A stretch of DNA of 64,000 bases from Arctopsyche grandis. Taxonomy: Eukaryota; Arthropoda; Insecta; Trichoptera; Hydropsychidae. Location of the stretch: positions 10,419,501 to 10,483,500 of the forward strand of contig NC_135362.1 in NCBI RefSeq assembly GCF_051622035.1, in the 5' to 3' direction. The stretch's first letter is position 1, and each line of letters opens with the position of its first letter. A program made the position numbers and the translations under genes. A model generated the notes under the pieces. That model worked only from the letters and a program-made list of their open reading frames with translations. It was not told the origin of the DNA and searched no databases. Positions 14,252-25,155 of the stretch are shown here, piece after piece.

Positions 14252-16376
14252 TTGTTGACGTTCTGTGCTGGACAATATACATATACGGACTTTAAAGCGA
14301 AAGCTTTAAAATTGAGATTTATTTTTCAATAATATTGAGTGTTTATTATTAATATGGAAATGTAGGACGCACGAACCGTGAATTTTTTACGAGTGAAAAT
14401 GTAATTAAATTTTCATCGACGGATGCTAACTCTTATCTCGCCACGGTTGGCAATCTCTGCCTCTGTTTGTCCAACTGATTTCTCATTTCGTTTGAAAAAT
14501 GTGTCGCTTAGTCTGTCAACACGTACCTTCGGAGAAAGAAAAATATATTGATTACCATGTAAACAGTTGAAGCATTTCCCAGCACATTTGCGTGTAGAAT
14601 TTCCCGGATTTTCGTTTTGAATGTTATATTTATGACAAAAATTACTTTTAAAACGGTACACCATTTGCGATACTATACATTCGCGTATATACGAATTTTA
14701 TGGTAATTTTATTCAGTAAAAATATCAAAGGAACGAAGGGCACAAAGGTTCTCAAATGAGATCAAGCGACGTTACAAGTTGATTCAATTTGTGTACATAA
14801 AAAATCGGATCGATCGAGCATTATATCATTAAATATATATATGAATATAAAATTATACTTTTATATCGAATCAATCAACCAAACAGTTAAAATGTGTATG
14901 TAATGGGATATATTTATGTACATATGCATATGTTCATTCATACGCTACTAGAAAGTGTTCACTTTTTATTATAAATTTAATTAAATAATAATTCAAATTC
15001 AAAAAGCTGTTGAAATTTTAATATGATTTGTGTTTGCCTTATATTTTATAAATATAATAAGTAGTTGTAGGAAGTATTTATGTATGTACATATAAGGGTT
15101 ATAAGTTATAGACACGGTCGAACTCTCATATTCTGATAATTTCAATAATCGGTTTCGAAATATTTAAGTGCGATTTCGCCAGTGGCGTCTCTAAAATAAC
15201 ACGTTTTTAGTTTCATAAAAATTTATTACACGGTATCAATCAAACGCTTTGTAAATATCAACATAATGGTGCGTATCCACAGCCACAATTGCACATTAGA
15301 TATGCACCACAAGATACGCCTACGTTAAATTTATATCGATAAAATTATTTCGTACCAAAAAAACTATTACACTTAGTATCCAATTTTTTGGTAAAAAAAA
15401 TCCGTGTAAATGTTGCGTGTCTTTGATTGCCGTTTATGCTAATTGCCTTTAAGGAACTACTTTACAATGCATCGAAACAGAGTCACGCTCATTTTACATT
15501 CCCAATTATTGTCAGTAGGCATATATATTAGTGTGTTTATGCTAAATTCTTCATTCGTGTCGTGAGTTTGAATGAAGTGAATATTTACATATATACATAC
15601 ATATATATGCTTAAACTTTCAAAGTAGGCGTTGTCACCGGAGCAATGAATCTTTGGCCTACTGTTTGCTATTTTTCTGCCCACATTTTAATAGTGCATTA
15701 TGGCATTTGATTTTTAACACCTACGGTCAGATTGGAGACCCTTACGTTTCATTGAGAGCAATCATTCAAGAACACCTCTTCGTTTCGTCAAATCACATGC
15801 TCAAGTGTGACGCAATGCGTTTGCGGTACAACGAGATGTTTTGAATATGTTACATTATAAATATAAGGCACTTTTTGATTGGAAATGCGTGCTTTTATGA
15901 TAGCAATGTGATGGTATGGGGAAGCTACTGTATGTATGTACATATGTCCTTTCTAATGTTCGTCTCATGGAGGCCAAGATCTTCATTCGTGAGAAGAATG
16001 ACAGTATTGATATTTTTTAGATTGAGTGGAAAAACAAGTCCTTTAGTTGTAATTGTGTGCGCTTCACAATAGCTTGTTAATATTATGGTTAATTATGTTG
16101 AAAAAACAATTCTTCGATTATATGGATAGTCTAATCAGTTTTATAATTCGTTTGAGACCTTTCTATCGTTAGTTGTACAGCTCTCAAGTTTATTGCTGCT
16201 TCTGTAATGGAATAAATTTATGGAATCTCGAAACACTACATTTGTATGTACGTATTGCCTGACAATAAAGGCATATCATGACTATCTATTAAAATAAATG
16301 AAAACAGTTAAGACGTTTCTAGCAAGAGTACTAGCAATAGCAACAAAAAATGCTTATACATGAACATGGTTTTATA

Positions 16377-16459
16377 TGAAACAAGCATACATGTGTTGAA
16401 AACAAGCAGTGCTGTATATTATGAATAGAAGAAGTCTTTTCCGTGCAGTGATATGCGTC
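16377..16459. repeat. Dispersed repeat copy 2 (partner at 14167-14251)
   Basis: AACAAGCATACATGTGTTGA, AAACAAGCAGTGCTGTATAT, TATGAATAGAAGAAGTC and TTTTCCGTGCAGTGATATGC. No terminal repeats were recognised. Confidence 0.6.
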
Positions 16460-18052
16460 AAGAAAAATCTAGCATCTATGTAGGTACTGTGTAAAAAGAT
16501 TTTTTTTTTATAAAAATAGACTTTCAAATCAGAAAGTGATTTTTCTCCACATTTATGCTGATCGGTTTTTTGTGTATCCAAGTATATACCTGTGCATGTA
16601 TTTATGACACGTATCGCTCATTTGAATAAACGTTCGTTTGACAATATTGATGCGTGATCCACTTGGCAATTAGAGTGTAACAAAAGTACACTGTGCACTT
16701 TTAAAATACACAGCGCAACACCCATTGATTATGTTTCCTTTCGTCACGAATGACGATTTGGTTGATTATATCGTCAGATAGGATCGGCAGATTGCAGGTG
16801 AAGCGATGAATAAATAAGTACATATTGCCGTCACTGCACGCCACTGGAAAAACGGAACACGAAGGTCGAAAAGATTCTTTCCATTGAACTAATTTGAACA
16901 GTACGACAAATATATTTGTGGATAATTATAATTAAATCGAATGTTCCCCGTATACTTTGTGCTGTTGGAATTGTCGACTTCCTGTCGGGCGTACACGTCG
17001 AGTCCTGGACCTGTTTAACCTGTCTCTGGAACAGGACGTGGAAGCTCTGCGGTTACACTTTGTCTCGTCTGCTACCCACAAAAGTTTTACAAACAAACGA
17101 TCCTTTATTTCGTCTGAAATTTTCGGTCTTGTGTGTCTATCGAACCGTGGAGTCGACAAACTCTGGAATCTATTGCTTTCAGTTCCCGAAAGTAAACTCG
17201 TAACGATCGATCTTTTATACGACCGTAAATTTCAGACGTTTGTGTGCATTTGATGTTGTCTTTTAAATCAGTCGCTTGAATGGTTTATTTTTAAAGTTTA
17301 TAATGCTGGGACAGCAGTGCGATCCTTTTCATTTTATTTCCTTTTAAAGACCTTCCTTCGAAATGTATGATAGAATATTATTTATTTCATTTTTATCATA
17401 GTGCCATAACAGGTTGCCTCAAATCATTGCTTGTCAAACTTGTATTATATAAATTTGAAATTATTTTCGATCAAACATTGACAATTATAATATAATTGTA
17501 AGGATACTATCAAATGCTTTTAATTATACATATGTATGTATGTATATTGAAAGGAAAAGACAAATTACATTATGATTAAGAGAATTTAACAACAAAAAAA
17601 TTTGATTTGAAAAGATTGATACTACTAATTTTATTATCCCAATTGGCAGTATATTAAAATTTCAACGAAGATCAAATTTGAATCATTTAGTTCTTAAAAA
17701 GTTTTAATACTAACTATTTACCATTGTTTCTACAATACTCGATGAACCTTCAGTTTATGAGTTCAATGCTCTCAACTTCGTACACACATTAAATCCAAAA
17801 CCCAATAACAGTGACGTCCCTTGACTATGTAACTTCCTTAGGCGATGTTCAAAAAGCTGTCCTCTCTAAGAATATGATACAGCAAATTTTTTTTCATAAT
17901 TATAGTATTATAGATAGATTTTTCATATTGTAAATCTATTTCCAAACACAAATATCTCTATCTCGTCTATTATACATACATTCCTCAGTTGAGAATTTTT
18001 GTTCCATTTTGGAACGACAAATTATTTATTTATAATAAAATATTGCAACGTA

Positions 18053-18335
18053 GAGATTAGGTGATTGGTGCTCGTCGACCATTGGTTTACCAGCACTGAT
18101 CACCTTCGGCTTCCAAAAAAGCTTTGGCGTATGAACAAGCTGTATAAAACAGCTAATAAGGTCTAGCGACCCATCGACCAATGACCTCTCTGTGCTGAGA
18201 GTACACGCTGTGCATAAATATTCGGCGGATTTGTTCCGTGCTTCATTCGGAGCTGTCTGGTCGACGGATCAAGAACAATAAACTACCTCTACCACAAACC
18301 GCTGCGTCTTTCACTACGATCCCAGAAGAATATAA
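18053..18335 (+). repeat. LTR-like remnant, copy 2
   Basis: Inverted relative of the copy at 4972. Read on the plus strand it has GATTGGTGCTCGTCGACCA near the start, GTGCATAAATATTCGGCGG in the middle and AGAACAATAAACTACC, then CGCTGCGTCTTTCAC. This order suits the U3-R-U5 layout of a Gypsy-like solo LTR. Exact termini and target duplication were not found. Confidence 0.45.
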
Positions 18336-18599
18336 ACGGAATATAATAATTTCAATTGTAAATTAAGATAATTTTACATACATATATCTTTCTTCTTCGG
18401 TTTGCCTGTTCGACGTCCCTGATAATATAATATTTATTATATCGGTGGCGGGATACGATCGAGTTTTGTGTTCAAACTTTACTTTTCTTCTCGAGCGCTG
18501 AGAAATGGGTATTATTCTAAATTTGAACCCAAAGTATTATAACAAGTTGTGATTCAACGCCAACGACAGGATGGAACGCATGTCCTTAAATTACCATGT

Positions 18600-18745
18600 C
18601 TGGGCGTAACTACTTGGAAGTTTTATAGTCTTACCTAGTTGTAGCATCACCGTCACGTCCCGAAGACGCCGTGGCATGCTGTTCCAGAGCGTTTGCCGTT
18701 TGGAAAGTTAGTGTCCATCTCACTTAAGCTAGGGCACGTACCGTG
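18600..18745 (-). mobile_element. Possible non-LTR retrotransposon C-terminal fragment
   Basis: On the minus strand one frame reads KRQTLWNSMPRRLRDVTVML and then QLGKTIKLPSSYAQTW before a stop. The WNSMP motif and placement resemble the end of jockey/R1-type ORF2 products. Only this short stretch is seen, and the flanks are diverged. Confidence 0.35.
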
Positions 18746-19198
18746 GACGATGGGCGACTTTTGGCACTCGAGCTCGAGCTGATGGCACCCGAAATGTCCG
18801 AAACTCGGTCAGAGTGGCTTTCGCATTGGACCAGTCACGTTGGTCGTGAGACCACGTTTAAATTTGACCGTCAAACGATCAACTACCGTTAAACCCGATG
18901 CCGAACAAACTAGTTAGCGCCCCCGTCTCGTCTCTCCTTTTTTCGGTAAACATACGCCTCGTTTATACCGAAGAGAAGTCTCTCCAGACCAAATGGGCGC
19001 TTGTTAACTTGTTACGTTTGACGGTAATGCCTCGTTGAAGTGGTTGCCTAATTTTAGTACACTTTTCCATCTTCTTTGAAGTGGTTATTTTATACTACGA
19101 GCCCCACAACTTTGGGTTTGCCTATTATTATAATGGATGCAAGTGCCCCACCTCGTTTTTGTTTTGTTATACTTTTTCCACACATAAACTATTCAATA

Positions 19199-19646
19199 TC
19201 TAATATATAATTTCGAAAGAGACTCTGTATGTATATGTATGTAAGTTTTGGTTCGTAGACTCCTTGACGTTATCGAAAAAAATAAATTTTCTATGACGAC
19301 GATATCGATATCGATTTCAGATCCGGATTCCTTTGTCAGTTCCAGTTCCTGATTCCTTTTTCAGTTCCGATTTCCGATTCCCATTTCAATTCCGGATCCG
19401 GATTCCTGTTTCAGTTCCAATTCTGATTACAGTTTCGATTCCCGGTTCTAATTTCAGTTCCGATTCCCAATATAAAAAAACTAATATATAAAAAACCATT
19501 CGTTTCTGATTGGCTGTCATTAAATATTTTTTTTTTGTCGGTTCAAATAAATTGAATACAAAACAAATGAATGACTACTATTAGATTAGTCACGTTTAAG
19601 CGGTTTATATAACAAATACCGAGCGAAGCCGGGCAAAACCACTAGT
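19199..19646 (+). mobile_element. Helitron-like non-autonomous element, copy 1
   Basis: It starts TCTAATATATAATTTCGAAAG and ends GAGCGAAGCCGGGCAAAACC then ACTAGT, the TC ... CTAG layout of Helitrons preceded by a short GC-rich stem. No target duplication is expected. The centre has an expanded GATTCC/CAGTTCC array. A stub resembling another 5' end (ATCTAAACGAAACTCTGTAT) follows directly. Confidence 0.6.
19330..19475 (+). repeat. Degenerate GATTCC/CAGTTCC minisatellite
   Basis: About a dozen imperfect units of the form (TTTCAGTTCC)(GATTCC) lie inside the Helitron-like element at 19199. Confidence 0.65.
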
Positions 19647-19764
19647 AATATCTAAACGAAACTCTGTATCAAATGTGTTCTTTTGAACCAAATCAGTCAA
19701 ACAATTGGGATCTAAAGTTTCTTATTTCAAATATTTGAGATAATTTAATATAACATGATATAAA

Positions 19765-19920
19765 GTCAGCAGCATTGCCTAGTAGTTAGCATAAAATGCT
19801 AACGACTGAGAGGTCCTGGGTTCAAACCTGGTTTGTCCTCGATTGAAAAGAATCATACACTGTATGATTCGAAGTATTTCTGCGGTGCCGCTGCAATGTA
19901 GCTTTTAATTAAATGAAATA
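19765..19920 (+). mobile_element. tRNA-derived SINE 3 (head)
   Basis: The head GTCAGCAGCATTGCCTAGTA then GTTAGCATAAAATGCTAACG and the B-box TCCTGGGTTCAAACCTGG match the other SINE heads. The body diverges or is truncated, with a duplicated ATCATACACTGTATGATTC palindrome. Confidence 0.6.
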
Positions 19921-20064
19921 TAATTATTAAATTTTAAAACTTGACCCTTATTGATGCAAGATTAATATCAATTTCAATGTACTGTTTTATCTAGTAAATA
20001 AGGTTCTGGTTTTATATTAGACCTTACTTTGAATCACCCGTAAAATCTTATAGATGCAGACAAA

Positions 20065-20190
20065 AAGTGGTACGCGGCGCATTTTTTTTAGATAGTCCTT
20101 GGCAAAACTCATACCCTGGAGTGTTTTGGGTGATATTTTATCCCTGTATTGACATAGGTTTGACACTGATTCCCGTGTTTGGAGAAAAGG
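20065..20190. repeat. Diverged repeat shared with 21405-21525
   Basis: GTACGCGGCGCATTTT ... AAACTCATACCCTGGAGTGT ... TTTATCCCTGTATTGACATA resembles GTACGCGTCGTCCCAAAATG, ACCCCCTGTAGTGTTTTCGG and TTGTATCCTTGTATTTATCC near 21415. The identity is low but the block order is the same. Confidence 0.4.
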
Positions 20191-21535
20191 TAAGAGAAAC
20201 TTGTCGAAATAATAAGATCGTACGAATTAACATGACGTAAAGACACGCCTATCACAGCTGGAGTCTACTTAGGCATTCCGTGCCGAATTTTTTGGCGTGC
20301 TCTTACCATGGGGCTGATGTTTGGATTTACCGCTTGCTTTTTCGAATAATTCAATACAACTTTGTATGTAGAAACATATCTATCTTTTTCACATCCTGAA
20401 AATTTTGTGGATAGCTTTTTGTCTATTGTTCATATTAATGAAATAAAATTTCCGATAATTGTGGTCAAAATCTTTTTCATTTTAGATATTTGAGTTTTAT
20501 TTTAATAATGAAGTGATTCTCGTCAATCATTTCAACCGATTGAACCACGGTGACATTACGCTCGGTTTAAGCGACGAACACAATTAGAGCTAATCGAACC
20601 AATCAATTTCTATTAAAAAAAATTAAAAAACCGACATTCTAATGCGGTTGGTATTATAATATTATTTTCGGTCTTTCATTTTTTTACATGTGTTTTTTTT
20701 TATCATTATTTATATTATTATTTAACAACCAGTTTTACTACCGCTCACCGTTACGTCTCTCTCGAAAAACCAGGTAGATGTAATGTATTCGACAGATTTA
20801 CATGGGTTATGTGTGTGATGTAAGCGAGAACGAGGTTTTTTCGGTCCACGACAAAGGGTTTTATTACGTCGACAGGTGTTCTGTATAATCCCGCAAAAAC
20901 GAATCCGAAGTAAGTTGTGGTAATTTGTGTAAAAAAAATCAATTCTCCTTTTTTCGATTAAAAGTGATCTCGATTCTTTGAATTTTTTAACGTTTCTCTG
21001 AATCCCTGATGGTCGGCAATTACTTTGTCGAATAAATGAGTAATTCCTCTTACGAAACGCGAAGCCACGCCCGTTTCAAGTGAAGTAACCTGCATTGGTG
21101 TGATTATAAGAAAAAAGTGTAACCAGTTTGACCTGTTGCATCTGTTGTCGATTTCGTATCAACTGCAGCCAAGGTGGTTATCATCGTCGTAGCATTTTAA
21201 AATTCTTCGGATGCTCTTTTTGGAACAAATTCAGCAGTTTCCTTTACTTTCATATTATGTAAGTACAGTGAAACGAATGAAGTGCAAAAATGGTCATTTT
21301 GATGTATTTTTTCATTCTGAAACTGGCTATTCTCCGGGTACTTGGTTTTTTTTTAGATACTTTTAAACATGCGAAAAAGATGGGCCGTGCTTTGCACAGA
21401 TTCATGGAACGGCCAGTACGCGTCGTCCCAAAATGACCCCCTGTAGTGTTTTCGGTAAAATTGTATCCTTGTATTTATCCTTGCTTGACAGCAATTGCTA
21501 ACGGTGTATTCCATATTTGAAGATATGTACGAGAC

Positions 21536-21550
21536 CCCCCCCCCCCCCCA
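21536..21550. repeat. Homopolymeric C tract
   Basis: A run of about 15 C after GAGA in otherwise AT-rich sequence. Such runs are length-unstable and error-prone in assemblies. Confidence 0.85.
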
Positions 21551-21688
21551 CAGCGGGGAGCCAAGATATGCTGTTTTCTCCCTATGAATCTCATGGTGTC
21601 ATCTATTTACCGCAAATGTACATACATACATACCATTGATGTATAATACACTAGATCCGCCCTCACGTGTTATACTGGTCTCCCTTTT

Positions 21689-21735
21689 GGCGCATGCAAA
21701 ATACATGGCGCATGCAAAATACATGGCGCATGCAC
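21689..21735 (+). repeat. 18-bp tandem repeat, 2.6 copies
   Basis: GGCGCATGCAAAATACAT is repeated exactly at 21689 and 21707, then partly at 21725. Confidence 0.9.
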
Positions 21736-23125
21736 AGTTTCTCTTAGTAGGTAGGTAGGTACCGCTGCGTCGTAGGGAAAAAAAATCCAACTTCCCCGCT
21801 AGTTAAACCCCCCGCACCCCTCAGTTAGTGAAGACAAGATCTCCGACCAAAATCACACGTCAGGGCCTATCTATGTGTATTATACATCAATGATACATAC
21901 ATATGAAAGATCTCTTCTTGTATTTAACTCTATTTATGTTGTATTATTCAAAAATATACTAACCTTGGCTTTGTCGCAACTGCATTGTATCAATATTCTC
22001 CAATTCACAATGACGTGCGCTTACCATATTCCGGAAAAACATGTTATTACAGACTTTTTATCATTCTTTATGCTACCATTACTTATTAGGACTTGATTCC
22101 TTTACAAAAAATAAAAATACACTATCTAGCAATGTACATATGTACATACATACATACATATACAATACCATCTCTGTGTTTCCATTAGAATGGCGACCGA
22201 GTTGGGTTGTTGATTGGATCATGTACGCTTTGGCTCCGTGTGACCCACAACCCGTGTATCGTTTCCAAGCCACCTGCACCATCCATTGTGCAACGGTCGA
22301 ATGCAGATAAATGTCTGTCCGCCTGTCCGTGCATCGTACACATTGTAGAATTTTCGTGCGTGTTGCGACACAGATTCGTGCCGTTGGTGTTTGTGCATAC
22401 CGCATGCACCTCACAATTATTGCATACAAAACAACCTGTCGACACAATGCCACCCAACGGTACAAGTCGTACTCGAAAACGCGGACTACGACCTCGTCAT
22501 CATCATCGTTGTAGTCGTCATTGATGAGAGGAGATGGATGAACTGATTCGAAAGTTCATCGCATCATTGGGGCACTGTATCATCGTGACAGTGATCGGTT
22601 CGAAATCAAGATGAATCGTTTTCTTGCAGCCTTTAGAACCATATTCGACTACTACTATCGTTCTACACTTCTACTATCAATATCATTGGCATCGCTATGC
22701 AAAACAGAGAGATGTAATAAGAATAGAGGGGCCCTTACGAATAAATAATTGTTGTCAATTTTACGCGGTACGTCTCTATAAATACGCTACATCACACGGA
22801 ATTCAATCGGATCAATTTACTTATAAAAATGTATCACATGTTGTTTATTGTGTGTTTTTGAATGTATTGTGCAATTTTTACCGATGCTTGCCCATCGGAC
22901 TTCTATCGGACATACGTCGAGCACCAAGCGTCAAATATGACTGATGCTAAAATTATTTAGATCTGTCCGTGGACAGAATGTCACTTGACAACAATATAAC
23001 ACCTGAAGCCACTTCTATTAATATTACATTTCTCTGATGCAAAATAAATTTTATGATATATTTACAATTCATCAATATCGGGCATTACCTATGTATTCCT
23101 ATATGGCTATATTGTATGTAGATAT

Positions 23126-23294
23126 CAGTCGCGTGCTTTGGCCCTGTTTTTATCACACAGCTTTACTTACGTGTGCGCAAGTAGGACACAAAGGGACTAC
23201 ATAGGTGACGTCATACCAAGTCCCTTTGTATCTACTCGCGCACACGTAAGTGAGGCTGTGCGATAAAAACAGAGCTTTCCTCAGCACGACACTG
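23126..23294. mobile_element. CAGTGGCG-ended hairpin MITE, copy 3 (8-bp TSD)
   Basis: The 169-bp palindromic element runs from CAGTCGCGTGCTTTGG to CAGCACGACACTG, with stems CTGTTTTTATCACACAGC and GCTGTGCGATAAAAACAG. Flanks GTAGATAT (23118-23125) and GTGGATAT (23295-23302) agree at 7 of 8 positions, pointing to a hAT-like 8-bp target duplication. Confidence 0.75.
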
Positions 23295-25084
23295 GTGGAT
23301 ATGTATTGTATAAAATTCATTGTCATGTGAGATACATTTGTTCACATTTTTCAATTTAACACACCTGCCCTTTGAATGCTAAGAAAACATACTATTTTTA
23401 AAATATACATACATATGCAGTAGCGTGGCGTGATGTACATACATAGACACGTAACTATTTACTTACGTATATTGGTCTCATTAAAAAAATACGTAGGTAT
23501 TTATAGTTTATGGTAACTGCATTGTTTATGTATATGTACATATGCAAATACAGTACTGAATTAGATGTACAATATATTTCAGAATTTACTATGAAATGTT
23601 TCAGTGAATATGTACTTACATATATGTGATTAAATTTTAAAATATGTAGTATTTTTAGTGGCCCTATGTAGGGGCGATTCGTTTACAATTTCGCACAGGG
23701 CAATCTCGCACACGTCACGAAAGTCCCGAGCATGGAATATCTGGCACTCGAAAATTCCACCGTCACCCAATTTCGTGAATTCGTGATTTTCGTAGCAACG
23801 ATTGTCGTGTACGAATTCGCCATAATATATATAATTTAGAACATTGTGTGCCCCCAATGGTAATCTCGTTCACTATTAATCGATAGCAATATGTTTAATA
23901 TAACCCAACAACTATGAAAAATCTCTAAATTTTGTTCGCTTTATTAGATATCCACTGTATTTCATATCCAAATATCTATAAAAAATCGTCTGTCGCATTT
24001 TTATATCTATATAATCACGGACGCTAAGAGGAATCCAGGGCTCTGGAAAAATAATTACGGGCTCTATGAAAAACTAAAAAAAAATATATTTTAGGTATAT
24101 TTTCAATATACGAAAAATCTATCAGAATTATTAGAAAAATACCTACATATGTTGGTTGTTATTTTTTTTTAATAATTGAATAACAAAGTGTGATATAACA
24201 GTTACGATTTCACATTGACACAAAAAATGCGTGTATGAAAATAGTAAACATTTAGCATTAAATAAATACATATATTTTTATGAAGAATAATATAAAATAT
24301 CAATAATTCGGACGGCCCGATAAGGAGTCCCCTCGAGTAGTCCGGGCCCTGAAACTTTACTCCGGATCGCCCCCCCCCCTCTCTCTCTCGTCGGTTCTGT
24401 GTATAATATGGTTCGGTGATTACTGGTCACAAATTACTCGTCACAAAGTCACTAAAATCTCTATAACGGAACATCTGGCAGCCGAAAAGTCCATCATACT
24501 AACGATTACTATCATAGTAACGAGAACTTGAGTGCCAAATATTGTGTATTCGCGATTTTCATGACAAAAATTGTGTTTGTGACCACCCCAATGTGACGAA
24601 TAGTCCAATTACCGTATAATATGTTCATACTAATAATACTGTTGAAAAATCTGCCATTTTATACATAATATTTCATTTTTTCATTGTAACATGTGAGTTC
24701 AAAATACAGAAACAAAATAATATTGATTCATAAATTACTATAAGAGATATAAGAAAATATATGTATATATATTAAGCTTGGTCGCTATTGATAGTGTTAT
24801 GACAATATAATACGTCAAAACAAAACAAGTGAGTTGCCAAATTTTATTTAGGCAAAAAAAATAATATGCGTCTTAATCAGTGTATCTTTAAAATACATTT
24901 TTCACTCGAACAATTTCAATTGAACTTAAATAAATTAAAAATATAAACATCGAAACCATCTAAATATTTAATGCTATGAAAATGTATTCAGCAAGAGTGA
25001 AGTTACAATATTTATTAAATTGGACGACAAAGATGATATGAGAGTGTTGGCACATATTACAAAGTCTAGTTATATTCATCCACG

Positions 25085-25155
25085 ATGTGGAGCGTCGAGT
25101 GCCGGGTAGCCGAACGTCTCTCTCAACGTGCTACTCCTGCAAATTATGCTCCAGT
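25085..25155 (+). CDS. Cyb561: Proximal alternative first coding exon of cytochrome b561
   Basis: The ATG at 25085 opens 23 codons (MWSVECRVAERLSQ... to ...NYAP) followed by a perfect GTAAGT donor at 25156, in phase 2. Joined to 25492 across a 336-bp intron it reads NYAPV-HRSNSYEEEE in frame. The exon is richer in GC than its surroundings, as a conserved coding segment or promoter-proximal exon would be. It offers a start independent of the exon at 532. No TATA box was identified. Confidence 0.6.

Larger units (their letters stand above)
642..25084. other. Long gene-poor stretch, mainly repeats
   Basis: Apart from the repeats listed, no exon with protein similarity was recognised between 642 and 25084. 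Islands richer in GC with long open frames on both strands occur near 3600-3880, 13210-13450, 16950-17250 and 22180-22510. None shows a family I recognise. If the exon at 532 belongs to the b561 gene, this is its first intron. Confidence 0.5.
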
